Source: an uncultured Pelagibacteraceae bacterium (GTDB lineage Bacteria; Pseudomonadota; Alphaproteobacteria; Pelagibacterales; Pelagibacteraceae). Taken from it: a stretch of 64,000 bases of DNA. Where the stretch lies: the NCBI GenBank assembly GCA_902598425.1, contig CACKBK010000001.1:1-64000 (forward strand), read 5' to 3'. The notes under the pieces were generated by a model. It ran no database searches. It worked only from the letters and a program-made list of their open reading frames with translations, and was not told the origin of the DNA. Both the position numbers and the translations under genes were made by a program. Below are positions 1-9,489 of this stretch, piece by piece (positions within the stretch are counted from its first letter, which is position 1; each line of letters opens with the position of its first letter).

Positions 1-577
1 CAGTACATAAAAGTATTATTCCAGCTCTCATTTTAGTTCCATGAACAACGTCGTGCGCTAAAGTATATGCTCCAAGTTGTAAAAAATAATCTTGAATATA
101 ATCTGATTTTTTTGGTCGATTTGATTGTTTAAAATCAATCAAAACATCATGGCCTTGATACTTACAAATTAAATCAGCGGTGCCAGCATATTTTTCTGGA
201 TAATATAATGTTTCTTCCATTCCATAGATTTCATCTATTTTTCCCTTTATCCCCTTTTCAATAATTTCTTTAGCCATATTTTTGTATTGCTCATTACTCT
301 CAAAAAAACTTTCGTTTACTCTTCCTCGTAAATAATCCTCAATATAACTATGCATTGAAGAACCTCTGCTGCTAGCTTCGGTTTTTATTCTATTTGCTTC
401 TTTATAGCCTACCCTTTTCTTCCATAATTCGAGTGATGCTTTATCCTCCTCAGATTTAGTAGCACTTAAAATAGCAGTAACACTTGGAAGTTTTTGATCT
501 CCAAATAAATATTTTCTTAATCCATCTTCATTCGATCTTGAATATTTCGGATAAATATATTTATTATTCCATTTCAT
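1..577 (-). CDS. PD-(D/E)XK exonuclease-like protein (partial, 3' end truncated by window edge)
   Basis: Read on the minus strand from ATG at 577: MKWNNKYIYPKYSRSNEDGLRKYLFGDQKLPSVTAILSATKSEEDKASLELWKKR...RGSSMHSYIEDYL...YAGTADLICKYQGHDVLIDFKQS. The GTAD...DFK pattern is PD-(D/E)XK-like. Not in the supplied ORF track because it runs off the window. Confidence 0.75.
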   Translation of the reverse strand, partial: MKWNNKYIYPKYSRSNEDGLRKYLFGDQKLPSVTAILSATKSEEDKASLELWKKRVGYKEANRIKTEASSRGSSMHSYIEDYLRGRVNESFFESNEQYKNMAKEIIEKGIKGKIDEIYGMEETLYYPEKYAGTADLICKYQGHDVLIDFKQSNRPKKSDYIQDYFLQLGAYTLAHDVVHGTKMRAGIILLCT

Positions 578-590
578 CCTTAATATTTTA

Positions 591-1646
591 TCAGGATACT
601 TTTCTTTTATCTACTTGTCCGTATGTTCTTACTGGTGATGGAGAATCTGGATTTGGATCATCTTCATCCTCTTTATTTTTAATATTCTCTAATGATCTAG
701 AAATTGATCTTGCGTCTTTTCCAAAACTATCAACAACAGACATGGCTTCCTCTAATTTTTTTCTTAATAAAAAAACATTATCAAAATGCTTTGAAAATCT
801 TGTTGAAATAGTATTGAGATCATTAAAAATTTGTGTAGCATTTTTCTGGATTTTAAGACTTGTAAAGCCTAAATGAAAAGACTGGATTAGTGCACAGATA
901 GTATTAGGTCCTGCGATAGTTACTTTATATTTCTTTCTTAATTCTTCAATTAATAATTCTTTTGTTTTAGGATCTCTATAACTTACAAGTTCAGCATATA
1001 AACCTTCTGTGGGCACAAAAATGATTGCGAAATCACATGTTATGGGAGGATTAATATATTTTTGATTAACAGCTTTCGATTTGGTTCTAAATGCTGATGC
1101 AAGCTCGTGTCTAGCAGATGCAAGAGCCTCTTTATCTTTGTTTTGGAAGGCTTCATCAACTGCTTTATATTTTTCGATTGGCCAATGACTATCAATAGGA
1201 CAAAGGACATCATTCTGCAGTTTCACTGCAAACTCTACTAAATCTCTTGTTTCATCAGGTTTCATTTTTGCGTTAGCTATATACTGAGATGCTGGAAGTA
1301 AGTCTTGCAGTAATGTTGCCAAGCTAAATTCACTCAATCCACCATATTGCTTTACGCCAGCAAGAATTCTGCTAAAGTTATTTTGACTTGTTTGAATTTC
1401 TTGAACCTGTTTATTAAAAGAAGCTACTTTCTCATCAACACGAGACAAGGTTCCAGTCATGTCTTTGGAAACTTCTAAGCTCATTTTGCTAAAGGATTGG
1501 TTTATAGAGTCTTTTAATCCATCAAAATCATTTTTAATCTTATCTAATTCATTTTCATCATTTTTTGGTTCTTTCTTAAACCTAATAAAAAAAATAACAT
1601 TAAGAGTTAAAACAGCCAAAACTAAAATTATTAATAAACTATCCAT
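591..1646 (-). CDS. rmuC: DNA recombination protein RmuC
   Basis: N-terminal TM segment, coiled coil, and conserved PxPxTCDFAIIFVPTEGLYAEL / IAGPNTICALIQSFHLGF region. Confidence 0.88.
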   Translation of the reverse strand: MDSLLIILVLAVLTLNVIFFIRFKKEPKNDENELDKIKNDFDGLKDSINQSFSKMSLEVSKDMTGTLSRVDEKVASFNKQVQEIQTSQNNFSRILAGVKQYGGLSEFSLATLLQDLLPASQYIANAKMKPDETRDLVEFAVKLQNDVLCPIDSHWPIEKYKAVDEAFQNKDKEALASARHELASAFRTKSKAVNQKYINPPITCDFAIIFVPTEGLYAELVSYRDPKTKELLIEELRKKYKVTIAGPNTICALIQSFHLGFTSLKIQKNATQIFNDLNTISTRFSKHFDNVFLLRKKLEEAMSVVDSFGKDARSISRSLENIKNKEDEDDPNPDSPSPVRTYGQVDKRKVS

Positions 1647-1682
1647 GATTCGTAGGATATACGTGTATGATATAAAATCAAC

Positions 1683-2363
1683 TTATCTCGATAGCTTTTT
1701 TATGATTTTTTTCACATCTTTAAAATTTTGAAATTTTTTAGATGCAAAAAGACATGCTGAGGAATTTAAAATTACTTCAACAATTTTTAAATTATTTTGA
1801 CGTAAAGTTTCGCCTGTTGAACTAAGATCAACAATGAGATCAGATTTTCCAATAATATGTGAATTTTCAGTAGCACCAAGTGATGAGATAAGTTCATATT
1901 GCGTTATGCCTTTATCGTTAAACCATTTTCTACTTAGGTTTTTAAATTTTGTTGCAACTCTCATAAGTCTTTTCTTTTTTTTATAAAATTCAAAAGATAT
2001 TTCCTCTAAATCTGCAGAGTTTACACAATCAATCCAAGCAGTTGGAACTGCAACCACAAGATTTGATTTACCCCATTCAAATTCTTTTACTAATGATATT
2101 TTAGATTGAATACTCGGTTCACTTTCACGCCATAAATCTTTTCCACTAATACCTATTGCGCAAATACCTTTTCCTAAGGCTTCTATAATTTCAGTTGCAT
2201 TCATGTACATCACTCGCACAGTTGGCAAACCTTTGATTGAACCAATTAATGATCTTTCTGATTTTGAAATAATTTTCAGACCATTTTTTTTAAAAACTTT
2301 TTCTGCTTGATCTTTTAGTCGTCCTTTGGACAATGTAGCGATATTAATTATCTCATTTTTCAT
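1683..2363 (-). CDS. hisG: ATP phosphoribosyltransferase catalytic subunit (short form)
   Basis: 226 aa; typical short HisG; adjacent to HisZ as expected for the short form. Confidence 0.9.
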   Translation of the reverse strand: MKNEIINIATLSKGRLKDQAEKVFKKNGLKIISKSERSLIGSIKGLPTVRVMYMNATEIIEALGKGICAIGISGKDLWRESEPSIQSKISLVKEFEWGKSNLVVAVPTAWIDCVNSADLEEISFEFYKKKKRLMRVATKFKNLSRKWFNDKGITQYELISSLGATENSHIIGKSDLIVDLSSTGETLRQNNLKIVEVILNSSACLFASKKFQNFKDVKKIIKKLSR

Positions 2364-3403
2364 AACAAACTCATATCAATTGCTGCACCAACTGCGGTTG
2401 TATTCTTTTTACTCCCAAGATTTTTTAACAGTCCATCATAACGTCCACCTGAAATCAGTGAGAATTTTTTTCCTTTTTTATTGACCGTTATATTAAAAAC
2501 CATTCCAGAGTAATACTCAAGTGAACGGTTTATATTTGAGGAAAAATTTATTTTAATTTTTCTATTGATGGTTTTAACGACTGGAAAATAATCATCACTT
2601 ATAAATAAATTTAATTTATTTTTTTTAAAAAATTTATTAAGTGTATTAGGTGCTTTATCTATTGCGCATGAAATTTTTAAATAATTTTTAATAATTTTTA
2701 CACTTTTTTTATCTGCTATTGATCTAGGTTCTTTAAAGTTTTTTAAATCAAAACGTTCCAAAATATCTTTAAGTGTTCTACCAGAATATAAAGTGCTTGG
2801 TTTTTGTTTTCTAAATTTTTCGGCAATTTTTTTATCTTTTTCTACCTCAGCAAAATTTATATCTGTATCGCTTGAAAGCTTCCTTAATAATTGATTAAAG
2901 TAAGCTTCTCGGCAAAAGTGTCGTTTGATTCTATCTTTCCAACGTAAAGCTAGGGATAATCTATCTATTAATGCGTTAAATATTTCAATATTGCTTATAT
3001 TTAACTCACCTTTTTTAAACTTTGATTTTTTGAAAATCTCAATTGATGTTTGAATAATTTCTTTATCATCTTTAATTTTATCATTTGAGGCAAATATCTC
3101 AAAACCGGTTTGATTAATTATTGGTGCATTATAATTTTTATTTTGTTTACGGTATGCTTCACCAGTGTAAAACCATTTGGTTTTGGTATTTATTTTATTC
3201 TGGATGAATTTGACAACACTGCTAACAGATAAATCAGGAACTAAAGACCATTCTTTTTGATTTTGATCGTAAAAAGAAAAAAGGAATTGTCTGTAACTAC
3301 CTCCTGATCTTTTTAAAACATATTTAGATTCAATAATATTATCAAGTTTTACATTCTTAAAACCTTTTAATCTAAGAATTTTAAACAAATTTTTTGATTT
3401 CAT
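2360..3403 (-). CDS. hisZ: ATP phosphoribosyltransferase regulatory subunit HisZ (HisRS paralog)
   Basis: HisRS-like catalytic-fold sequence (YTGEAYRKQNKNYNAPIINQTGFEIFA, LISGGRYDGLL) without an anticodon-binding domain; adjacent to hisG. Confidence 0.88.
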   Translation of the reverse strand: MKSKNLFKILRLKGFKNVKLDNIIESKYVLKRSGGSYRQFLFSFYDQNQKEWSLVPDLSVSSVVKFIQNKINTKTKWFYTGEAYRKQNKNYNAPIINQTGFEIFASNDKIKDDKEIIQTSIEIFKKSKFKKGELNISNIEIFNALIDRLSLALRWKDRIKRHFCREAYFNQLLRKLSSDTDINFAEVEKDKKIAEKFRKQKPSTLYSGRTLKDILERFDLKNFKEPRSIADKKSVKIIKNYLKISCAIDKAPNTLNKFFKKNKLNLFISDDYFPVVKTINRKIKINFSSNINRSLEYYSGMVFNITVNKKGKKFSLISGGRYDGLLKNLGSKKNTTAVGAAIDMSLL

Positions 3404-4775
3404 TAATTAAATCAGCTTTTGGAATTGTTTGATTATTTTTACCTTTTTCTCCTCTAAGGTTTTTGATCGTAATTGTGTTATCTTTAAACTCATTTTCTCC
3501 ACAAATGATTGCAACCGCTAATTCGCGCTTATTTGCTAGATCAAGTTGCTTACTAAGATTTTTTTTCGTACTAAGAAATACTTCAGCATTTATATTATTA
3601 TCTCTCAATAAATCGACTATTTCATAATAATTCTTCAGATATTTTTGCTCCATTACGCAGACTAAAACAGGTTTTTGATCCTCTATTTTAATTTGATCTA
3701 ATTGAATTACAGCAAATAATAATCGATCAATACCAAAACTAATACCTGTTCCAGGAACATCTACCCCTTTAAATCTTGATATTAATTTTGCATATCCTCC
3801 CCCCGAGCAAATACTGCCTAGATCGACACGTTTACCTTTATTGTTTGTAACTTTAAAATTTAGATTAGTTTCTAAAATAAAATCTGAATAGTATGCAAGG
3901 CCACGCACAATTGTAAAATTTGTTTTTACTTGATTTGAATTTGATCCATAGCTTATTACCTCAAATACTTCCTCTAGTTCTTTTATTCCCTCTTGGGATA
4001 GTGGATTTTTTAAATTTTCTTTCAATTCTTTTAAATCTTTCATTTTTAAAAAATTTAATATTTTTACCACTTGATCATTAGTTAAATCAGCTCCTTTGGT
4101 TACAGCACCACTTTGATCTTTTCTTTCTTTTTTAAGAAGATCTTCAACTCCTTTTAAACCAAATCCAGGCTTATCTAATTTATCGATTGCTCTAATTACT
4201 TTTAATTGTTTGTCTTTTGATATTTTTAAATCATCAATTAATCCTTGAACTATTTTTCTATTACTTACATTAATTGTAAACTGATCTTTATTAAGACCAA
4301 TGTCTTTAAGAGTGATAGATATTAAGTTACACAGTTCAGCATTTGCCTGTGCAAAATTAACATTTCCGATAATATCAAAATCCCCTTGTAAAAATTCCCT
4401 GTAGCGTCCGTTAGAAGGCTTCTCGTTTCTAAAGACATTTTGAATTGCATATCTTTTATAAATTGAAGGCAGTTCTTGATTATATTGTGCATAAAATCTT
4501 GCTAAGGGACTTGAGAGATCGTATTTTAAACTGATTCTATTATCTCGATCGTCGTAGGTAAAAATGTCAGACATAGGATTATCCTCATCCTCTGCTAAGA
4601 ACGATCCAATATTTCCTGTATACTCAAAGGATGGAGTCTCTAATGGTTCAGCTCCAAACCTTATAAAATTTTTTTCAATCACTTTTATAAGCTGTTTTTT
4701 AAGAACTAGCTTCTTGCCCCAACGATCTTCAAATCCAGATGGTAAGGATGGATTGAGTTTATTTTCTTTGTTCAT
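3381..4775 (-). CDS. hisS: Histidyl-tRNA synthetase
   Basis: LPSGFEDRWGKK, RYAIQNVFRNEKPSNGRYREFLQGDFDIIG. Start placed at ATG 4775 (MNKENKLNPSLPSG); the extra N-terminus in the ORF track (to 4823) is translated tRNA sequence. Confidence 0.93.
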   Translation of the reverse strand: MNKENKLNPSLPSGFEDRWGKKLVLKKQLIKVIEKNFIRFGAEPLETPSFEYTGNIGSFLAEDEDNPMSDIFTYDDRDNRISLKYDLSSPLARFYAQYNQELPSIYKRYAIQNVFRNEKPSNGRYREFLQGDFDIIGNVNFAQANAELCNLISITLKDIGLNKDQFTINVSNRKIVQGLIDDLKISKDKQLKVIRAIDKLDKPGFGLKGVEDLLKKERKDQSGAVTKGADLTNDQVVKILNFLKMKDLKELKENLKNPLSQEGIKELEEVFEVISYGSNSNQVKTNFTIVRGLAYYSDFILETNLNFKVTNNKGKRVDLGSICSGGGYAKLISRFKGVDVPGTGISFGIDRLLFAVIQLDQIKIEDQKPVLVCVMEQKYLKNYYEIVDLLRDNNINAEVFLSTKKNLSKQLDLANKRELAVAIICGENEFKDNTITIKNLRGEKGKNNQTIPKADLINEIKKFV

Positions 4776-4779
4776 GTTT

Positions 4780-4853
4780 TGGTACCTTGGGTAGGTTACG
4801 CTCCTACGACTTCGGATCCACAAACCGACGTGATACTATTTCACCACCAAGGC
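4780..4853 (-). tRNA. tRNA-His-like (anticodon GTG), CCA encoded, non-canonical D- and T-loops
   Basis: GCCTTGG-TG-GTGA-AATAGTA-TCAC-G-TCGGT-TTGTGGA-TCCGA-AGTC-GTAGG-AGCGTAA-CCTAC-CCAAGGT-A-CCA. Full 7-bp acceptor stem (one G-U), 4-bp D stem, 5-bp T stem, anticodon stem with one T-T mismatch; no G-1, A73. Located 4 nt upstream of hisS. Confidence 0.72.
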
Positions 4854-5019
4854 GTCCTCTTTCTTTTTATACTAATTGTTATTAAATTTAAATTTTAAAA
4901 TGATTAATAGCTGGCTTAGCAGCCATGTAGATTATGTCTGTGTGTTTCTTTAAAAGTATTTAAATTTTTAATCATTGAAATGCTATTTAGCACTTAAATA
5001 GATTTATGCAAGAGTAAAT

Positions 5020-5059
5020 TGTATAGGGTACTAGTCATATGACTAGATACTCCTATACA
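5020..5059 (-). terminator. Long hairpin downstream of the cold-shock gene (probable transcript 3' end)
   Basis: TGTATAGGGTACTAGTCATATGACTAGATACTCCTATACA: near-perfect inverted repeat about 20 nt after the csp stop codon. Confidence 0.6.
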
Positions 5060-5077
5060 AGTTTTATTTACTGAAAA

Positions 5078-5290
5078 TTAAGATTTTTTTTGAAGCTTAA
5101 CAGCCGAAGGTCCCTTAGGGCCATCTTCTATTTCGAACTGCAGTTCATCACCTTCATTTAAAAAACGAAGTCCTACATCTCTTACAGCGCTCGCATGAAC
5201 GAACACATCCTTCTCTTTGTCTTCTCTTTCTATAAATCCGTAGCCCTTCTTACCGTTGAACCACTTGACCTTCCCGTTTAATGTACTCAT
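5078..5290 (-). CDS. Cold-shock protein (CspA family)
   Basis: [36 protein letters not shown]: canonical KWFN-KGYGFI and DVFVH RNP motifs. Confidence 0.95.
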   Translation of the reverse strand: MSTLNGKVKWFNGKKGYGFIEREDKEKDVFVHASAVRDVGLRFLNEGDELQFEIEDGPKGPSAVKLQKKS

Positions 5291-5407
5291 ACTTATTTTA
5301 CTCTTTCTTCTTATTGTTAACTTATAGCTAAATTAGCTGATGATTAACTATTAGATTTTAAAATTTATTGCAAGAGTATTATTTAAAGCAAAATAGATGG
5401 ATTAAGG

Positions 5408-5480
5408 TGGGTCCCCCTGGAAACGAACCAGGTCCTAACGCTTTTCAGGCGTTCGTGCGCACCAGCTACACCAGAGACCC
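5408..5480 (-). tRNA. tRNA-Phe (anticodon GAA)
   Basis: GGGTCTC...AACGC-CTGAAAA-GCGTT...CCTGG-TTCGTTT-CCAGG-GGGACCC-A. All stems form; full CCA not encoded (ACC then T). Confidence 0.9.
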
Positions 5481-5485
5481 ATATA

Positions 5486-5701
5486 TTAAAACCTAAAAAT
5501 GATTCTTCCTTTTGTTAAATCGTATGGAGTCACCTCTACGGTAACGTTATCTCCTTGAAGAACTCTAATACGATTTTTTCTAAGTTTGCCAGCCGTATGT
5601 GCGGTTACCATATGTCCGTTTTCCAATTTTACCCTGAACATTGCATTTTTCAGTAACTCAATTACTTGACCATTAAATTGCAACAGATCTTGTTTTGACA
5701 A
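5486..5701 (-). CDS. infA: Translation initiation factor IF-1
   Basis: 71 aa S1-like domain: [61 protein letters not shown]. Confidence 0.97.
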   Translation of the reverse strand: MSKQDLLQFNGQVIELLKNAMFRVKLENGHMVTAHTAGKLRKNRIRVLQGDNVTVEVTPYDLTKGRIIFRF

Positions 5702-5703
5702 AT

Positions 5704-6978
5704 TTAGTTTCTCCTCATTCTTGATTTTATACTTTGAGTGTGAGCATGTAACTTCTCAAACTCGGAAAGAGTTATAGCTGGATTTCCAATTTTTTCTACC
5801 CCTAATTTACTTAAAGTTACAATAGATATTTTTTTAACAAATTCGCTTAAACTAAGACCAGAACTAAATTTTGCTGAACCCGATGTTGGCAAAACGTGAT
5901 TTGTACCTACAGTATAATCTGAAAGGCTCATTGGAGTATACTGACCGTTACAAATACTTCCAGCATTTATAATTTTATTTACATACTTTTTAAAATTTCT
6001 TACATTTATTTCTAAATGTTCAGGTGACACCTCGTTAATTACTTCGGTTATTTGCTTATCGGATTTTACTTTTATAATTAATCCATTCCTTTTAAGGGAA
6101 TTGAAAGCAATTTTTTTTCTTGGAATTGTTTTTAAAATACTTTGAATTCTATTATTAACTTCTTTAATTAAGCTTTTATCTTTTGTAACTAATATGCATT
6201 GACTATCAGGATCATGCTCTGCTTGAGATACTAGAGAAGTAGCAACTTGATTTATATCAGTATATTTGTCCGCTAAAACACAAATTTCAGAGGCTCCGCA
6301 GTACATTGACTCTGTGCCAACTAAATTTGTTGATAATTGTTTTTTTGCTTCAGCAACAAACTTATTTCCTGGTCCAACTATTTTATTAACCTTCTGTATG
6401 AAAGCCAAGCTTGCAATAGCTTGGGCACCACCCATTGAGTAAATTTCGTTAATACCAACTTTTTTTGCTGCATAAAGTACCGCTGGGTTTAACATTCCAT
6501 TTATTTTAGGTGTAGCTAAAACTAGTCTTTTTACTTTTGCTATTTTAGCTGGAATAGTATTCATCAAGAGTGTTGATGGTAAATTACCTGGAACATAAAA
6601 TCCAACGGAGCTAATTGGAACATTTTTATATTGTAATTTATTTCCATAACTATCCCTATAAAAAATATCTCCAATTGTTCTTTTTTGTTTTAGATGAAAA
6701 TTAAATATTCTTTTATATGCAAAATCTATTGCTTTTTTCACTTTTGGATCTAAATTTTTTATAGATTTTTTAATCTGATTTTTTGAAATATTTATTTGTG
6801 TATTATTACCAAATCTTAACTCGTATTTTTTTAAAGCCTTAACCTTATTTTTTTTTATATCTTTTAATATATTCTGAACTATGCCGATGTCTTTATTCTC
6901 AGCAAATCTTCTTCTCTCGAGAAAGGTTGATAATTTTTTAAGAGATAAACTATTTTTATAATTCAGTATTTTTATCAT
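5704..6978 (-). CDS. hisD: Histidinol dehydrogenase
   Basis: [58 protein letters not shown] motifs. Confidence 0.96.
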   Translation of the reverse strand: MIKILNYKNSLSLKKLSTFLERRRFAENKDIGIVQNILKDIKKNKVKALKKYELRFGNNTQINISKNQIKKSIKNLDPKVKKAIDFAYKRIFNFHLKQKRTIGDIFYRDSYGNKLQYKNVPISSVGFYVPGNLPSTLLMNTIPAKIAKVKRLVLATPKINGMLNPAVLYAAKKVGINEIYSMGGAQAIASLAFIQKVNKIVGPGNKFVAEAKKQLSTNLVGTESMYCGASEICVLADKYTDINQVATSLVSQAEHDPDSQCILVTKDKSLIKEVNNRIQSILKTIPRKKIAFNSLKRNGLIIKVKSDKQITEVINEVSPEHLEINVRNFKKYVNKIINAGSICNGQYTPMSLSDYTVGTNHVLPTSGSAKFSSGLSLSEFVKKISIVTLSKLGVEKIGNPAITLSEFEKLHAHTQSIKSRMRRN

Positions 6979-7372
6979 TTAAACTTTTTTGGTCCTCTAA
7001 AATAACTTCTATTATTTCTGCGGTTAAAGTTATAATTTTATTATTTAAAAACAATAGTGTTATTTCAAAAATATTATTTTTTTTGAATATATCAATCGAT
7101 ATAAGCTCCAATTCCTCATCTTGATTTTTTTGGTCTATATTTTTTGATTTTGAACCCTGAATATACTCAAATCTTATTATACTATTTATTTTGATCTGAG
7201 ATTTTTCTATTTCTTTTGCATGTCGATTAATCGATATTAAAAATATTTTATTTTTTTGTAAATATTTTATGTCACTAACTTTTACAATTCCTTCTGAGCA
7301 ACATGCTGAAATTATTTGTAAATCCTCTGGAGTTTGGGCAATAATTTTTTTTAAATATGGTTTATTCATCAA
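6956..7372 (-). CDS. DUF2948-like family protein
   Basis: TPEDLQIISACCSEGIVKVSDIKYLQKNKIFLISINR; position between murA and hisD is the usual alphaproteobacterial synteny for DUF2948 (recalled, not searched). Confidence 0.65.
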   Translation of the reverse strand: MMNKPYLKKIIAQTPEDLQIISACCSEGIVKVSDIKYLQKNKIFLISINRHAKEIEKSQIKINSIIRFEYIQGSKSKNIDQKNQDEELELISIDIFKKNNIFEITLLFLNNKIITLTAEIIEVILEDQKSLNDKNTEL

Positions 7373-8634
7373 GATATACGTTTGATATTAACACCAATCT
7401 TTGTAAGTTTTTTTTCAATTTTTTCATAACCTCTATCTAGATGGTAAATTCTATTTATTGTAGATTTACCATCAGAAATTATTGCTGCCAAAACTAATGC
7501 AACTGAAGCTCTCAAATCACTGGACATAACTTCTGCACCAACAAATTTTGTATTACCCCGAATTATTGCCTTATTCTTTTTTACTTGTATATCGGCACCA
7601 AGCCTTTGAAGTTCTCCAACATGAAGAAATCTATTCTCAAAAATATTTTCAGTAATAGTACTTTTTCCATTTGCCCTGCACATTAGAACCATTAATTGTG
7701 ATTGCATGTCAGTAGCTACACCAGGCCATTCTTTTGTAACAATATTTTTAATCGGTTTTATTTTTTCAGGTCCAGCTATTGATATTAATTTTTCATTTAT
7801 TTTTATTTTTGCTCCAACTTTTTTAAGAAGGTTTAATTCTGTATTTATTAATTTTGGATCAAAACCTTTTATTTTTAAATTTCCTTTTGAAATTGTGGCT
7901 GCTACACAAAAAGTTCCACATTCGATTCTATCTCCCATAACCGAGTAACTTATTTTCTTCAAAGATTTTACACCTTTTATTTCTACTGTTCTTTTTCCAA
8001 TCCATTTAATTTTGGCACCTGCTTGGTTTAAAAAGTTGGTTAAATCATTTTTTATCTCTGGTTCAATAGCACAATTTTTTAATATTGTTTTTCCATTAGC
8101 TAAAGTTGCAGCAAGGATTGCATTCTCGGTTGCTCCAACTGATATTTTGGGGAAAAAAATATTTGAGCCAGTTAATTTTGACTTTGCAAAAGCATTTACA
8201 TATCCCTTTTCAATTTTATAATTCATTCCAAGTTTTTTAAGAGCGTTAAGATGATAGTTTATTGGTCTCGCCCCAATTAAACACCCACCTGGGAGGGATG
8301 TTTTTGCTTTTCCAAATTTTGTTATTAAAGGACCTAATACTAAAATACCAGCTCTCATAGTTTTTACTAAAGAGTAAGACGCAAAAGTATTTATTTTTTT
8401 TGATTTCTTAATTACAACAGAATTTGAATTTTTATTTTGTTTAACGTTAAATCCAAGTGATTTTATTAACGACAGCATTGTATCTATATCTCTTACATTT
8501 GGTAAATTTTTAATTTCTACTATTTCATCAAATAATATAGATGCTGCTAAAATGGGGAGAGAAGCATTTTTGCTACCAGATATATTCACTGTTCCCCTTA
8601 CTTTACAGGGACCTTTAATCAAAAACTTATCCAT
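7369..8634 (-). CDS. murA: UDP-N-acetylglucosamine 1-carboxyvinyltransferase
   Basis: GPCKVRGTVNISGSKNASLPILAASIL, LPGGCLIGARPINYHL, YEKIEKKLTKIG. Confidence 0.96.
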   Translation of the reverse strand: MDKFLIKGPCKVRGTVNISGSKNASLPILAASILFDEIVEIKNLPNVRDIDTMLSLIKSLGFNVKQNKNSNSVVIKKSKKINTFASYSLVKTMRAGILVLGPLITKFGKAKTSLPGGCLIGARPINYHLNALKKLGMNYKIEKGYVNAFAKSKLTGSNIFFPKISVGATENAILAATLANGKTILKNCAIEPEIKNDLTNFLNQAGAKIKWIGKRTVEIKGVKSLKKISYSVMGDRIECGTFCVAATISKGNLKIKGFDPKLINTELNLLKKVGAKIKINEKLISIAGPEKIKPIKNIVTKEWPGVATDMQSQLMVLMCRANGKSTITENIFENRFLHVGELQRLGADIQVKKNKAIIRGNTKFVGAEVMSSDLRASVALVLAAIISDGKSTINRIYHLDRGYEKIEKKLTKIGVNIKRIS

Positions 8635-9188
8635 TATACTTTAGGTAAAGTTACTCCCTGCTGGTCCATATATTTTCCATTTCTATCTGAATAGGTAGTA
8701 TTTGGTCTTTCGTCTCCTTTAAGAAATATAAATTGACAAGCTCCCTCATTTGCATAAATCTTTGCAGGAAGTGGTGTTGTATTTGAAAATTCTAAAGTCA
8801 CATGTCCACACCATGATGGTTCTAATGGTGTTACATTCACAATTATTCCACATCTTGCATAAGTAGATTTTCCAAGACATATTACCAATACATCTTCTGG
8901 AACTTTAAAATATTCGACTGTACTTGCTAGCACAAAAGAATTTGGCGGTATTATGCATTCTTTTCCTTTTTTACTAATGAAGCTTGTAGGTTTAAAGTTT
9001 TTTGGATCTACTATCTCAGTATTTACATTAGTAAAAATCTTAAATTCATCAGCTACTCTTGCGTCATACCCGTACGATGAAACTCCATAAGAAATGCTAT
9101 TTCCTCTAATCTGTTTTTCCTCAAATGGAGAGATCATACCTTTATCTTTAGCCATTCTCGTTATCCATTTGTCTGAAAGGACTGGCAT
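8634..9188 (-). CDS. dcd: dCTP deaminase
   Basis: [75 protein letters not shown]. Confidence 0.95.
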   Translation of the reverse strand: MPVLSDKWITRMAKDKGMISPFEEKQIRGNSISYGVSSYGYDARVADEFKIFTNVNTEIVDPKNFKPTSFISKKGKECIIPPNSFVLASTVEYFKVPEDVLVICLGKSTYARCGIIVNVTPLEPSWCGHVTLEFSNTTPLPAKIYANEGACQFIFLKGDERPNTTYSDRNGKYMDQQGVTLPKV

Positions 9189-9290
9189 TTATTTGTTCTT
9201 TTTCTTATTTTTTTTTTGGAAAATTTTTCTTTTTCTTAAATTTTTTTTTAATGCATTACTTAATTTAAGGTCCCTGCTTTTATTTGTCAT
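9189..9290 (-). CDS. 33-aa basic small protein upstream of dcd
   Basis: Read directly: MTNKSRDLKLSNALKKNLRKRKIFQKKNKKKNK*. Its start overlaps the 3' end of the 69-aa ORF and its stop abuts the dcd start; too short for the ORF track. Confidence 0.6.
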   Translation of the reverse strand: MTNKSRDLKLSNALKKNLRKRKIFQKKNKKKNK

Positions 9291-9489
9291 TTTTTTTTTC
9301 AGGGTTTGTTAAGTCTTCAAGTGTAATGGGTTTTGCAATATCATGCATATTAGACTCACTTTTTGTTTGTTTAAAACCTTCCTTAGCAGCTCTTTTAGCT
9401 CTTCTCTCAGCAAGTTTTTTCTCCCTTTTGGCTTGCTTCTCCATTGCTTTAGCGCCTCGAGTAGATTTGTAATCGTAGTGAATTCCCAT
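9280..9489 (-). CDS. Small highly charged hypothetical protein (69 aa)
   Basis: MGIHYDYKSTRGAKAMEKQAKREKKLAERRAKRAAKEGFKQ...; first gene of the apparent dcd-murA-hisD-infA operon. Confidence 0.65.
   Translation of the reverse strand: MGIHYDYKSTRGAKAMEKQAKREKKLAERRAKRAAKEGFKQTKSESNMHDIAKPITLEDLTNPEKKNDK

Noticed and set aside
484-876. Plus-strand ORF of 130 aa
   Set aside because: Antisense to rmuC and the upstream exonuclease; composition typical of reverse-complement AT-rich coding sequence, no recognisable domain.
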